This document shows positions 8,842 through 18,224 of a stretch of DNA of 64,000 nucleotides, piece by piece; the stretch's first letter is position 1, and every line of letters starts with the position of its first letter. Source of the DNA: Pusillimonas sp. UBA6240. Its GTDB lineage: Bacteria; Pseudomonadota; Gammaproteobacteria; Burkholderiales; Burkholderiaceae_B. Under the pieces are notes generated by a model. It worked only from the letters and a program-made list of their open reading frames with translations, was not told the DNA's origin and searched no databases. The stretch covers positions 53,563 to 117,562 of the forward strand of contig DJWC01000085.1 of NCBI GenBank assembly GCA_002441445.1, read 5' to 3'. A program made the translations under genes and the position numbers.

Positions 8842-9429
8842 TTATCCGGCCATATCTTCCCAGTTCAGCTTCCAATTGCCCGAGCGTACGTTTTGCAGCC
8901 ATAGCATGCAGGCCAGGGTCTTGGCGTCGGTAACAAAGCCTTGCCGGCAATCCTCCGCCAGGTCCGCTATGGCTTTTTTCTGGACTTCGAGAAACTCGTC
9001 CTTGTCGAGTTGCGCCGCGCCGGCGGTAAGCCGCCGGGCAAAGAAAATGTGGATGATTTCCGTGGAATAGGCAATGGCCAGATGCATGGCGCCCGCATAG
9101 GCCCATTGCCTCGCGACATAACCCGTTTCTTCTTGCAGTTCACGCCGGGCGCAAAGCAGCGGGTCTTCCCCCGCATCCAGCTTGCCGGCCGGAAATTCCA
9201 GCATCACGCGATTCACGGGATAGCGGAACTGGCGCTCGAGAACGACGTGGTCGTCATCCAGTAGCGGAATGATCACCACCGCCCCGGGATGCACAATGTA
9301 TTCGCGGTCGGCGCTGCGCCCGTCGGGCAGGCGCACCTTGTCGCGGCGCGCCTTCAAGAAGCCGCCGTCCAGCAGTGTTTCGCTATGAATAAGCGTTTCA
9401 GTCAAATGTTCGTCGGAAGGATAGTCCAT
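8842..9429 (-). CDS. Nudix hydrolase, ADP-ribose pyrophosphatase type
   Basis: A 195-residue Nudix protein. The Nudix box is complete: GKLDAGEDPLLCARRELQEE followed by TG, matching G-x5-E-x7-R-E-x2-E-E-x-G. The N-terminal part (VRLPDGRSADREYIVHPGAV) and the RQFRYPVNRVMLEFPAG strand are typical of the ADP-ribose/nucleoside diphosphate sugar group that cleaves ADP-ribose to AMP and ribose 5-phosphate. It sits between two LysR genes in the same direction, with about 77 bases to the upstream one, and appears to be a housekeeping gene not tied to the catabolic operons. Confidence 0.92.
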   Translation of the reverse strand: MDYPSDEHLTETLIHSETLLDGGFLKARRDKVRLPDGRSADREYIVHPGAVVIIPLLDDDHVVLERQFRYPVNRVMLEFPAGKLDAGEDPLLCARRELQEETGYVARQWAYAGAMHLAIAYSTEIIHIFFARRLTAGAAQLDKDEFLEVQKKAIADLAEDCRQGFVTDAKTLACMLWLQNVRSGNWKLNWEDMAG

Positions 9430-9506
9430 GATGATTCAGGATGTGGAGCCAAGCCGACAGGATACCGCGGAATTGCGGCGCCATAGCAGCTCGCGATCGC
9501 GCCGTA

Positions 9507-10397
9507 TCAGTGACCTAAATAATTGTCTGTCACCCGCCGCAACAGGGCCGTGAACGCCGCCTCCACCGGCAGGTAAGCTCGATTTTTGCTTCGAAGCAGT
9601 CCGGTCGTCCGCACGGGTCGGGGGCTTTCCAGCGGTATCACCGCTAACGCACAATCGGGAGGCACGGCATATCGAGACAATATGGTAGGCAGGCCGGTTT
9701 CCTGAACGAGCTTGAGCAGCGATGCGATAGTGCCTGCCTCAATGACCGCATTGGGTTCGGTGCCGGCGGAAGAAAATGCTTCCTGCAGTTGTTGCCTTGT
9801 GTTGAAACGGAGCGGCAACAGAGCCATGTCGCGGCCGTGCAGCTCGATCATGCGCAGCTTTTTGCGTTGCGCCAGAGGATGGTCGGGCCTGGCGATAAGC
9901 ACCAGCTCTTCGTTGCACAAGGGCTCGAAAACAAGGTCGTGGCAGTCCAATGGCCGATATGCCACAGCCATATCGATGGCATGGCGCCTGAGCTTTTCCG
10001 TCATTTCTTCCAGGGTGAACTCTTCCACGGTGATCTTTACCGCGGGGTGCTCGCGCTGATACATCGCGATTGCTTGCGGAATGATTGCGATATTGAAGGT
10101 TTGCGAGGTGGCCAGGCGGATATGCCCCGATATGTCCGCGGGCGATGTCTTGAGCAAAGCCGTGCCGGCGTCCAGGACTTTCAGCGCTTCCAGTACGCTG
10201 GGCAGAAGGAGCTCACCCGCGGCCGTCAAGCTGACGCGCCGCTCCGTGCGTTCGAACAAGGGCTGACCCAACTCTATTTCGAGCTGCTTGATCTGATGAG
10301 ACAGGGTGGGTTGGGTTACATGCACTTGTTCGGCGGCGGCGGTGAAATTGAGTCTTTCGGCCAAGGCCACGAAATACCTAAGGTGTCTTAATTCCAT
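9507..10397 (-). CDS. LysR-family transcriptional regulator (CynR-like)
   Basis: A 296-residue LysR regulator with a textbook N-terminus (MELRHLRYFVALAERLNFT, then QPTLSHQIKQLE), a linker helix and an effector-binding domain (IRLATSQTFNIAIIPQ, then PTILSRYAVPPDCAL). It is divergent from the citryl-CoA-lyase-like operon starting at 10510, with only 112 bases between, which is the classical arrangement for a LysR activator and its target. An imperfect palindrome with a T-N11-A core lies in that gap at 10411-10425. The effector is likely an intermediate of that operon, by family precedent. Confidence 0.94.
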   Translation of the reverse strand: MELRHLRYFVALAERLNFTAAAEQVHVTQPTLSHQIKQLEIELGQPLFERTERRVSLTAAGELLLPSVLEALKVLDAGTALLKTSPADISGHIRLATSQTFNIAIIPQAIAMYQREHPAVKITVEEFTLEEMTEKLRRHAIDMAVAYRPLDCHDLVFEPLCNEELVLIARPDHPLAQRKKLRMIELHGRDMALLPLRFNTRQQLQEAFSSAGTEPNAVIEAGTIASLLKLVQETGLPTILSRYAVPPDCALAVIPLESPRPVRTTGLLRSKNRAYLPVEAAFTALLRRVTDNYLGH

Positions 10398-10410
10398 GAT
10401 CGTTCTATAT

Positions 10411-10425
10411 ATAGATGACGTCTAT
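10411..10425. promoter_or_regulatory. Candidate LysR operator
   Basis: The 15-base sequence ATAGA-TGACG-TCTAT has perfect five-base inverted arms and fits the T-N11-A LysR consensus. It lies in the 112-base gap between the LysR start at 10397 and the operon start at 10510, close to the regulator side, where an autoregulating and activating site is expected. The assignment is by position and symmetry. Confidence 0.5.
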
Positions 10426-10509
10426 CATTATCATGCAAATAATCCATTTCCAGAATACATGGCGCTTACCTAAAATCAATAAAAATTGAAAAGGAGGGGG
10501 TAAAAGCCC

Positions 10510-11313
10510 ATGAGGATAGGAAAGCAAGCCCAGCCATTCAGCGCTATTTCCACAGCGGATGCCCATACGATCACGGTACGCGGCAAGGACCTTTGTACCG
10601 AGCTCATCGGCGAAATGAGTTTTGCCGATTTCTACTATTTCATGCTTACCGGCCGGACGGCCACGCCGATGCAAAGTTTTTTCATCAATGCTTCGTTGGT
10701 GGCCATCGCGGAGCACGGGCTGACTCCGACGGTGCAGGCTGCCCGCATGACCTACGACGTCGATCCGGCTGCCCTTCAAGCGGCCGTGGCGGCGGGTATC
10801 CTTGGCGCCGGCTCGGTGGTCATGGGCACTTCCGAGTTGTGCGGCCGATTCTTGCACGATATTGCCGAAACAGCCAGAAAGACTGAAGCCCCGCTGGAGT
10901 CGGTGATACGGCAAAAGCTGTCGGAGCGAAAGAAGAATGGATTGACGGTCCCCGGCTACGGCCACCCGCTGCATTCCTCCGGCGATCCGCGCTCCGAACG
11001 CTTGCTGGCCATGGCTGCGGAGCGTGGCGTCGCGGGGCGCTATACCGAGATTTTGCTGGCTGTTGGCCGGTTGATTCCTGAAGCGTATGGGCGCGACTTG
11101 CCAATCAATGCGTCTGGCGCCATCCCTGCGGTGCTGCTGGATGTCGGGTTTCCTTTAGGAGCGCTGAAAGGCATCCCCATTTTGGCGAGAACAGCGGGCT
11201 TGTTGGCCCATTTGCATGAAGAGGCCTCCAGGCCCATAGGGTTCTTGATGTGCCACCACGCGGAATCGGCGATCAGCTACGACGGGCCGCGGGCCGGCGC
11301 CGCGATTTCATGA
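10510..11313 (+). CDS. Citryl-CoA lyase / citrate-synthase-like protein
   Basis: A 267-residue short relative of citrate synthase of the kind annotated as citryl-CoA lyase, which would cleave a citryl-CoA-like thioester to acetyl-CoA and a keto acid. The family motif PGYGHPLHSSGDPRSERL is clear near residue 150. The other catalytic region, usually HGG(A), here reads GAGSVVMGTSELCGRF without the histidine, and the final acidic region reads INASGAIPAVLLDVGFP. The start has a strong AAGGAGGGGG site. It leads an operon with a Bug receptor and an AMP-forming CoA ligase. A condensing rather than cleaving direction cannot be excluded. Confidence 0.82.
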   Translation: MRIGKQAQPFSAISTADAHTITVRGKDLCTELIGEMSFADFYYFMLTGRTATPMQSFFINASLVAIAEHGLTPTVQAARMTYDVDPAALQAAVAAGILGAGSVVMGTSELCGRFLHDIAETARKTEAPLESVIRQKLSERKKNGLTVPGYGHPLHSSGDPRSERLLAMAAERGVAGRYTEILLAVGRLIPEAYGRDLPINASGAIPAVLLDVGFPLGALKGIPILARTAGLLAHLHEEASRPIGFLMCHHAESAISYDGPRAGAAIS

Positions 11314-11343
11314 CACCACACCAATATTGAGAGACAGAAAAGT

Positions 11344-12300
11344 ATGTTCATTCGATTCTTGAAGACAACGGTCGCGCTGGGTGTCGCCGTTGTGTCCTGC
11401 AATGTTTACGCCCAGTCGGGCAAGCCCACCCAAATCATCGTTCCCTATTCGGCCGGAGGGACGACCGATCGGATAGCCCGTCTGGTGGCCAATGGGCTGT
11501 CCCAGGAACTGGGAGAACCTTTTGTTGTGGTCAACAAGCCCGGTGCAAGCGGCACATTAGGGACTGCGGAAGTCGCTCGCGCACCGGCCGATGGCCATAC
11601 CTTGGGTGTGGTCTTTGACTCCCAGGCCGTGAACCAATACATGTTCAAGAGCCTGCCTTACGATACCTTCAAATCTTTCGATTACATCAGTCTGCTGGTT
11701 TCCGCGCCTCATGTGCTTACCACGGCGAAATCGTACGGATCTCTGGACCAACTGATGCGGGATGCAAAAGCGCGGCCGGGCGAGGTCTCTTTCGGCTCCA
11801 CGGGCGTGGGCACTTCGAATCATCTTTATCCCCTGTTGCTGGCTTCCTTGACCAACAGCGAGTTTCTGCCCGTTCCGTACCAAGGCGGCGGGGGCTCCTT
11901 CCTGCCCGATCTGCTTGCCGGTCGCTACGACTTCGCATCCGGGACGCTGGGCTTCTTTCTGCCTTATATCAAGGATGGAAAGTTGCGAGCCTTGGCCACG
12001 GGAGGCCGGGAACGTTCGCCTTTGCTGCCGGACGTTCCAACGGTCGCGGAGGCTTATCCGGGCTTCGAAGCGTCATCGTGGGTAGGATTGGTGGGCCCGG
12101 CCGGCGTGCCCAAAGAAGTCTCCGACCGTTTGCGCAACGCATTGCGCAAGTCGCTGAATTCTTCGCCCATCAAGGAGCAGTTGCTGGCCGAGGGCTTTGT
12201 GATAGAGGCCTCGTCTTCCGAAGACTTCATCGCAAGGGTGCGCAAAGAGGCGGACAGGCTCGGCAAAGTGATCAAAGAAAACAAACTGGGCGAGCAATAG
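11344..12300 (+). CDS. Bug-family substrate-binding protein
   Basis: A 318-residue periplasmic Bug/TctC receptor. The signal peptide covers residues 1-23 (VALGVAVVSCNVYAQ). The mature part has the IIVPYSAGGTTDRIARLV loop, the NKPGASGTLGTAEV segment and the ADGHTLGVVFDSQ strand in place of the usual PDGYT. The later FGSTGVGTSNHLYPLL and GPAGVPKEVSDRL segments are typical. It starts 30 bases after the citryl-CoA-lyase-like gene and precedes the CoA ligase by about 28 bases, so it should capture the acid that those enzymes activate and split. No TctA/TctB subunits are present. Confidence 0.93.
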   Translation: MFIRFLKTTVALGVAVVSCNVYAQSGKPTQIIVPYSAGGTTDRIARLVANGLSQELGEPFVVVNKPGASGTLGTAEVARAPADGHTLGVVFDSQAVNQYMFKSLPYDTFKSFDYISLLVSAPHVLTTAKSYGSLDQLMRDAKARPGEVSFGSTGVGTSNHLYPLLLASLTNSEFLPVPYQGGGGSFLPDLLAGRYDFASGTLGFFLPYIKDGKLRALATGGRERSPLLPDVPTVAEAYPGFEASSWVGLVGPAGVPKEVSDRLRNALRKSLNSSPIKEQLLAEGFVIEASSSEDFIARVRKEADRLGKVIKENKLGEQ

Positions 12301-12328
12301 CCGCCGGATGCAAAGAGGCCAGCAAAGC

Positions 12329-13900
12329 ATGTCGAACAGCAGTAGCCGCAATGAGCTTTTTTCAGTGGGCGGCGTTGGCGAAATGATCGTCAACGCGTTG
12401 GAACGCCATATGCACCGGCCGGCGTTTTCTTGCCGCGGAAGGCGAATAAGCTACCTTCAGCTCGCAGAGCAGATCAGCAGAACGATCCAGCTTTTCGAGG
12501 CGCATGGCGTCAAGCGTGGCGAAGCGGTCATGCAGATAACCGCCAACCGCTACGAAATGTTCGTGGTGATGGCTGCGGCGTATATCGGCGGCTATGTATC
12601 GGTCGTTCCCAACTATTCGAGCAGCCAGGAAGATCATCGATACATGCTGGAAGACAGCGGCGCAGTATTGCTGATCGTCGACCAGGACAGGGCGGAGCGA
12701 GCGCTCCAGTTGCAAAAGTCCGCGCAAAGGCCGGTGCAAATCTGGTCGCATGATGAAGTAGAGGGCCTGGAGCATTTCTGGAGTGCCGCCTCCGCATATG
12801 CGCCGGGGCCGCTCGTGGCGCGCGACCGTCCGCAAGATGACGTTCGCCTGATCTATACCGGCGGCACGACCGGGTTGCCCAAAGGCGTCATCACGACGAG
12901 CAGCGCCCTGGCCTTTGCCTCGCTGCTGCATATCGCCGAGCAGAACCTGAGCGTGGAAACAAAGCTGCTGGTATCGTCGCCTTTATCGCACGGCGCGGGG
13001 GCGCTGACCATACCCGTGCTGTGCAAGGGCGGGCAAATCGTCATCCATGATCATTTCGATCCGGACCTGACGCTCGATGCCATTGCAAATGGGCAAGCCT
13101 GCACTTTGTTCCTGGTGCCCACAATGCTATATGCGCTCATGGACAATACGCGCATAACCCATACGGACCTAAGCGGACTGAAGCGGATCATCTATACGGC
13201 GTCGCCGATTTCTCCTACGCGCTTGCAGCAGGCGCTGGATATATTCGGGCCCATACTGCATCAGAATTATGGCCAGACCGAGGTTCCCGGCACGATTCTT
13301 TCGTTAAGAGTGGAAGACCACATCGACCCGCGCGGCGGCAGGCTGAGCTCCGCCGGCAAGCCTTATCCCTGCGTGACGGTCAGGTTGATCGATGACCATG
13401 GCGAACAGGTGCCGCGCGGCGGCGGTATCGGCGAATTGTGTGTCAGGGCGCCCCATGTGACGCAGGGCTATTGGAACAAGCCGGAAGCGAGCAGGGAGCT
13501 GCTGCGCGATGGCTGGCTGCACACTGGAGACATGGCCTATGAGGATGCGGACGGCTATTTCCATATAGTCGATCGCAAGAAAGACATGATCATCTCCGGC
13601 GGCTTCAATATTTACCCGCAAGAGCTGGAAAATGTCTTGACTGCACACCCAGCGGTCTCCGCGGCCGCGGTAATCGGGGTGCCGGACCCGAAATGGGTGG
13701 AAGCGGTCAAAGCCTTCATTGTATTGAAGGAAGGTTGCACAATCGAAGGCAATGCCATCATCTCATTTGTAAAAGAAAGAAAGGGGTCGGTCATGGCTCC
13801 CAAATCGATCGAGTTTGTGCCCGATCTTCCTTTGACGAATCTGGGAAAAGTCGACAAGAAGGCTTTGCGGTCGCCATACTGGCCCGCCGGAAAAGCATAG
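12329..13900 (+). CDS. AMP-forming acyl-CoA synthetase
   Basis: A 523-residue ANL-superfamily ligase that converts an acid to its CoA ester via an acyl-adenylate. Visible motifs are the P-loop YTGGTTGLPKGVI, the YGQTEVPG adenylate-binding segment, LHTGDMAYEDADGYFHIVDR (core ends with the hinge region) and KDMIISGGFNIYPQELE, with the C-terminal catalytic lysine region LGKVDKKAL. An ATG at 12308 opens a longer frame, but the ATG at 12329 has an AGAGG site ten bases upstream and is preferred. It is the third gene of the citryl-CoA-lyase operon and probably makes that enzyme's thioester substrate. Confidence 0.92.
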   Translation: MSNSSSRNELFSVGGVGEMIVNALERHMHRPAFSCRGRRISYLQLAEQISRTIQLFEAHGVKRGEAVMQITANRYEMFVVMAAAYIGGYVSVVPNYSSSQEDHRYMLEDSGAVLLIVDQDRAERALQLQKSAQRPVQIWSHDEVEGLEHFWSAASAYAPGPLVARDRPQDDVRLIYTGGTTGLPKGVITTSSALAFASLLHIAEQNLSVETKLLVSSPLSHGAGALTIPVLCKGGQIVIHDHFDPDLTLDAIANGQACTLFLVPTMLYALMDNTRITHTDLSGLKRIIYTASPISPTRLQQALDIFGPILHQNYGQTEVPGTILSLRVEDHIDPRGGRLSSAGKPYPCVTVRLIDDHGEQVPRGGGIGELCVRAPHVTQGYWNKPEASRELLRDGWLHTGDMAYEDADGYFHIVDRKKDMIISGGFNIYPQELENVLTAHPAVSAAAVIGVPDPKWVEAVKAFIVLKEGCTIEGNAIISFVKERKGSVMAPKSIEFVPDLPLTNLGKVDKKALRSPYWPAGKA

Positions 13901-14100
13901 CGGCCGAGCCTGCCATGTCCAGCACGGCGGAGCCTGTCGTTTGGCGCGATAGACTTTTCCGGAACAAATAATTAGACTAAGTCCACACGACACGGCGTGG
14001 AGGGTGGTCCGTTCGGGCTGGCCATCGCGCCGCTCCGCTTCTCGCTTCTGCGCCGCGTCGCGATCAAAAGATTCATAAGAATGCGAAGGACGAAACGGTA

Positions 14101-15492
14101 ATGGAGACTTGGCGATTATCAGCGACGCAAGTGGCCGCTCTGGTGCGTGGCAAAAAGGTGTCGGCGCGCCAGGTTGCGCAGCAGGCGCTGGACCGGGTGG
14201 AAAGCGTCAATGGCGAACTCAATGCCATTGTGGAATGCCGGCCCGAAGAAGTGCTGGCGGCGGCCGATGCCATCGACAAGCGCTTGGCGGCGGGCGAGGA
14301 CGTGGGCCCGCTGGGCGGCGTGCCGGTTACGGTAAAAGTCATTACCGACCAGGTAGGTTATGCCACGACCAATGGGGTGACCTTGCAGCGGGACTTGATC
14401 GCCACGCAGAACAGCCCTGTGGTGGACAATATACTGAACGCCGGCGCGGTCATTCTCGGGCGCAGCAACACGCCGGCGTTTTCCTATCGTTGGTTCACCA
14501 ACAACAAGCTGCATGGCGCAACGCGCAATCCGCATGATGCCAGCCTGACCCCAGGCGGCTCGTCCGGCGGCGCGGCGTCGGCGGTGGCCAGCGGCATGGG
14601 CAATATCGCCTTGGGCACGGACATCGCCGGTTCGGTGCGCTATCCCGCTTATGCCTGCGGCGTGCATGGTTTGCGCCCTTCCACGGGCAGGGTGCCCGCC
14701 TATAACAGCACCACGGGGGAAAGATCCATCGGCGCCCAGCTCATGGCCGTCACAGGCCCGCTGGCCCGAACCGTCGCCGATCTGCGCCTGGCGCTGGCGG
14801 CCATGGCGGCGGGTAGCCACCGCGATCCATTCTGGGTCCCGGCGCCGCTGCAGGGGCCGCCCGTTCCGCGCCGGGCGGCCCTGTGCCTGCGTCCCGACGG
14901 CCTGGCTACAGCGCCGGAAATCATCGATCACCTGCGCCGGGCCGCAGCCGAGCTGGCCGATGCCGGCTGGGATGTTGCCGAGGTCGAAGCGCTGCCGCCC
15001 TTGCGCGAAGCTGTCGGCCTGCAGATCAAGCTCTGGATAGGCAACGATTACGACAGGCAAATGGCGGCCGCGGAGCGGGAAGGCGATCCGGGCGCGCTGA
15101 CCGCGCTGCGGGGCCAGCGCCAGGTGGCGTCCGAATTGAATCTGGAAAGCTTTTCAGAAGCATTGACGCGGCGCGCCACGCTGATACGTCTTTGGCAGGC
15201 TTTTCTCGAAGATTATCCTGTCGTGCTGATGCCTGTGTCGGGCGAGCTGCCCTTTACCGACAATCTGGATCTGCAAGGCGAAGAGGCGTACAGAAGGGTA
15301 TGGGAAGCGCAATTGCCGCAGATAGGCATCCCTCTGCTGGGCCTGCCGGGGCTGTCCTTATGCACCGGCAAAGTCGGCAGCGCTCCCGTCGGGGTGCAGA
15401 TCGTCGCCGGGCGTTTTCGTGAAGACCTGTGCCTGGCCGCCGGCGAGGATATCGAGAGCCGCGGCTGGAAGCCTGAAGTCGTACCCGCCTAA
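14101..15492 (+). CDS. Amidase (amidase signature family)
   Basis: A 463-residue amidase-signature hydrolase. The Ser-cisSer-Lys triad regions are visible: the lysine in GGVPVTVKVITDQ near residue 79, and the serines in TPGGSSGGAASAVASGMG and LGTDIAGSVRYPA. It would hydrolyse an amide to an acid plus ammonia or an amine. The start ATG follows AAGGACGAAACGG. It is the first of a same-strand series with a hydroxyacid dehydrogenase, an aldehyde dehydrogenase and a peptide-type ABC importer, suggesting that an imported amide or acylated amino compound is its substrate. The 200 bases before it (13901-14100) show no gene. Confidence 0.92.
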   Translation: METWRLSATQVAALVRGKKVSARQVAQQALDRVESVNGELNAIVECRPEEVLAAADAIDKRLAAGEDVGPLGGVPVTVKVITDQVGYATTNGVTLQRDLIATQNSPVVDNILNAGAVILGRSNTPAFSYRWFTNNKLHGATRNPHDASLTPGGSSGGAASAVASGMGNIALGTDIAGSVRYPAYACGVHGLRPSTGRVPAYNSTTGERSIGAQLMAVTGPLARTVADLRLALAAMAAGSHRDPFWVPAPLQGPPVPRRAALCLRPDGLATAPEIIDHLRRAAAELADAGWDVAEVEALPPLREAVGLQIKLWIGNDYDRQMAAAEREGDPGALTALRGQRQVASELNLESFSEALTRRATLIRLWQAFLEDYPVVLMPVSGELPFTDNLDLQGEEAYRRVWEAQLPQIGIPLLGLPGLSLCTGKVGSAPVGVQIVAGRFREDLCLAAGEDIESRGWKPEVVPA

Positions 15493-15636
15493 GCCGCTCA
15501 TGCCGGCGCATAGTTGTAGCGGTATGTGCACGACGGACGGCCGGCCGCGGGACACAGGCGGCATCCCGCGGCCGACGCCTGATGCCAAGGCCGAGATAGT
15601 TGCACGATAGAGGCAGTCTTGATCAAGGGGTGGACG

Positions 15637-16509
15637 ATGAAGAAAGTAGGTGTGATCGGCTTGGGCAATATGGGCAGCGGGATGGCTCTGTCTTTGCAGA
15701 AAGCCGGCTTCCAGGTGCACGGCCACGATCCGTCGGACGACGCGGCGGCGCGCATGGCCGCGGCGGGGGTAGGTATTGCGGCATCGCCCGCTGCGCTGGC
15801 GGGCGCGGTGGAAGCCGTCCTGCTTTCGTTGCCGAATTCCGCGGTCGTCGAATCGGTAGTGTTCGGCAGCGGAGGCTTGCTGTCCGCCGCGCGCAAGGGG
15901 CTGTTCGTCATCGACACCAGCACGGCCGATCCCGCCAGCACGCGCAAGGTGGCGCAGGCGCTGCATGAGGCCGGCATGGTCTTTCTGGATGCGCCGGTCA
16001 GCGGCGGGCCCAAGGGCGCCGCGGCGGGAACCTTGACCATGGTGCTGGGCGGCAGGCCGGAAGACATCGCCGCCGCGGAATCCGTCCTGGCGGCCGTCAG
16101 CGCCAAGCGCGTCCACGTGGGGCCGGCGGGCGCGGGGCACGTCGCCAAGCTGCTGAACAATATGCTGTGCGGCGCGCACTTGCTGCTCGCGGCCGAAGCG
16201 GCCCGTATCGCCCGGGCGGCGGGCCTGGACGAACAAAAGATATTCGACGGAATCAATGCAGGCTCGGGGCGCAGCGCCGTCACGGAAGTGAACTTCCCGA
16301 CCTGGGTATTCAATGAGCGCTTCGATTCCGGCTTTACCATGAAGCTGATGCGCAAGGATGTCGGCCTGGCGCTGGGCCTGTTGCGCGGCCTGGGCGTGCC
16401 TGCGCCCATGGCCGAGACCGCCGCCAGGTTATGGAAGGACAGCGCCGCATCCATCGCCGATGATGAAGATTTCAATCGGATCACAGGCTTCATAGCGGAT
16501 CAACGATAG
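15637..16509 (+). CDS. NAD(P)-dependent beta-hydroxyacid dehydrogenase (3-hydroxyisobutyrate dehydrogenase family)
   Basis: A 290-residue member of the beta-hydroxyacid dehydrogenase family. The Rossmann motif GVIGLGNMGSGMALSL is at the N-terminus, the substrate-binding DAPVSGGPKGAAAGTL region near residue 125, and the catalytic lysine in GAGHVAKLLNNMLC near 173. It oxidises a 3-hydroxy acid to a semialdehyde or reduces the reverse. A TTG at 15619 gives a longer frame, but the ATG at 15637 has an AAGGGG site six bases upstream. The aldehyde dehydrogenase 25 bases downstream could oxidise its semialdehyde product. Confidence 0.92.
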   Translation: MKKVGVIGLGNMGSGMALSLQKAGFQVHGHDPSDDAAARMAAAGVGIAASPAALAGAVEAVLLSLPNSAVVESVVFGSGGLLSAARKGLFVIDTSTADPASTRKVAQALHEAGMVFLDAPVSGGPKGAAAGTLTMVLGGRPEDIAAAESVLAAVSAKRVHVGPAGAGHVAKLLNNMLCGAHLLLAAEAARIARAAGLDEQKIFDGINAGSGRSAVTEVNFPTWVFNERFDSGFTMKLMRKDVGLALGLLRGLGVPAPMAETAARLWKDSAASIADDEDFNRITGFIADQR

Positions 16510-16534
16510 GGTTTCCAGCAACAGGAGTTCCCCC

Positions 16535-18049
16535 ATGCAAACAAGCGTTACGCAAAGTCTGATGGACGCGTTCAAGGTGTTCTTCCCGTACGCCGATGGG
16601 CTGGGCTCTTATGCGGGAGGGCGGCTGTTGCCGGGCGATGGTCCGCCGGTCGCCTTGCAGGATCCCGCTACGGGGCGGGACGTGCTGGCCTATGCCGATG
16701 CGGGGCCGCAGGTGGTGGAAGCCGCGGCGCAGGCGGCGCAAGCCGCGCAAGCGGCCTGGGCCGCGCTGCCCCACGCACAGCGGGGCCGCATCGTTTTCGC
16801 CGTGGGCGCGGTCATTCGCGCCCAGCAGGAATCATTGGCCCGATTGGAATCCATCAATGCCGGCAAGCCCATACGGGACTGCCGCGTGGAAGTGGCCAAA
16901 GTGGCGGAAATGTTTGAGTATTACGGCGGCTGGGCGGACAAGTTCCATGGCCAGGTCATTCCTGTCCCGAGCGGCCACCTGAACTACACCCGGCGCGAGC
17001 CCATGGGCGTCGTGCTGCAGATCACGCCATGGAACGCGCCCATCTTCACTTGCGGGTGGCAGGTGGCGCCGGCGATTGCAATGGGCAACGGCGTGCTGCT
17101 CAAACCGTCGGAGCTTACACCCTGCACTTCACTGGCCGTGGCCATGCTGGCGGAGCAGGCCGGCGTGCCCGCGGGCCTGATCAACGTCCTGGCGGGTTAC
17201 GGCCATACCACGGGGCAGGCCGCCATCGGGCATGCTGCGGTCCGGAAAGTCGTGTTCGTAGGTTCGCCCGCCACTGGCAAGAGGGTGGCCGCCGCGGCGG
17301 CCGAGCGCATCGTGCCTTGCGTGCTCGAGCTGGGCGGCAAGTCGGCCAATATCGTGTTTGACGATGCCAACCTGGAAAAGGCCAGCCAGGGCGCGCAGGC
17401 GGCGATTTTTTCAGCGGCGGGCCAAAGCTGCGTGGCGGGCTCCAGATTGCTGGTGCAGCGCAGCATCTATGAACGCTTCGTGGCCATGGTGGCGCAGGGG
17501 GCCGACCGCATACGGGTGGGGCCGCCGCAGGACGACAAAACCGAAGTGGGGCCCATCGCCAACAACAAGCAGTACGCCCATGTACAGGGCATGATACAGG
17601 ACGGCCTTGCGGCGGGGGCCGTATTGGCCAGCCAATCGGCCGATTGTCCGCGGCCGGGCTTTTATGTACGCCCCACCGTGCTGTCCCAGGTCAGCAACAG
17701 CATGCGGCTTGCGCAGGAAGAAGTCTTCGGGCCGGTGCTTGCCGCCATCCCCTTCGATACCGAGGAAGAAGCGGTCAGCATCGCCAATGATACGCGCTTC
17801 GGCCTGGCCGGGGCGGTATGGACGGGCGATACGGCGAGGGCGCATCGCGTGGCCGCTAAAGTAAAGGCTGGCACTTTCTGGATCAATGCCTACAAAATCA
17901 TCAACGTGGCCTCGCCGTTCGGCGGCTACGGCGATAGCGGCTACGGCCGTTCCAGCGGCATGGAGGCGCTGTACGAATACACGCAGACCAAGAGCGTATG
18001 GGTGGAAACCGCCGCCGAAACCGCGCCGGTATTCGGGTATGCCCCATGA
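16535..18049 (+). CDS. Aldehyde dehydrogenase family protein
   Basis: A 504-residue aldehyde dehydrogenase with the ITPWNAPIFTCGWQVAPAI cofactor region, FVGSPATGKRVAAAA, the catalytic glutamate in [15 protein letters not shown] and the catalytic cysteine in AGQSCVAGSRLLVQ. The C-terminus SPFGGYGDSGYGRSSG is typical. Residues 55-75 are an alanine/glutamine-rich helix (AAQAAQAAQAAWAAL) coded by near-repeat GCGCAGGCG units. It closely follows the hydroxyacid dehydrogenase and probably acts next in the pathway. The 175 bases after it lead to the ABC transporter operon. Confidence 0.93.
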   Translation: MQTSVTQSLMDAFKVFFPYADGLGSYAGGRLLPGDGPPVALQDPATGRDVLAYADAGPQVVEAAAQAAQAAQAAWAALPHAQRGRIVFAVGAVIRAQQESLARLESINAGKPIRDCRVEVAKVAEMFEYYGGWADKFHGQVIPVPSGHLNYTRREPMGVVLQITPWNAPIFTCGWQVAPAIAMGNGVLLKPSELTPCTSLAVAMLAEQAGVPAGLINVLAGYGHTTGQAAIGHAAVRKVVFVGSPATGKRVAAAAAERIVPCVLELGGKSANIVFDDANLEKASQGAQAAIFSAAGQSCVAGSRLLVQRSIYERFVAMVAQGADRIRVGPPQDDKTEVGPIANNKQYAHVQGMIQDGLAAGAVLASQSADCPRPGFYVRPTVLSQVSNSMRLAQEEVFGPVLAAIPFDTEEEAVSIANDTRFGLAGAVWTGDTARAHRVAAKVKAGTFWINAYKIINVASPFGGYGDSGYGRSSGMEALYEYTQTKSVWVETAAETAPVFGYAP

Positions 18050-18224
18050 TCCTGTTTTATTGCCATCTCGTACACCATCCTGTATCTTTGGATAGGCATG
18101 CTTTACCGACAACAGACCCCCGTGTGCATATAAGGCGGCAAGGCCCATAGCGCCTTGCCCCTGTCGCGGCCTGGCCGCACGCTACGCGCGGGCTATACAA
18201 CAGCAGCACTGAAGGAGACTCGAG

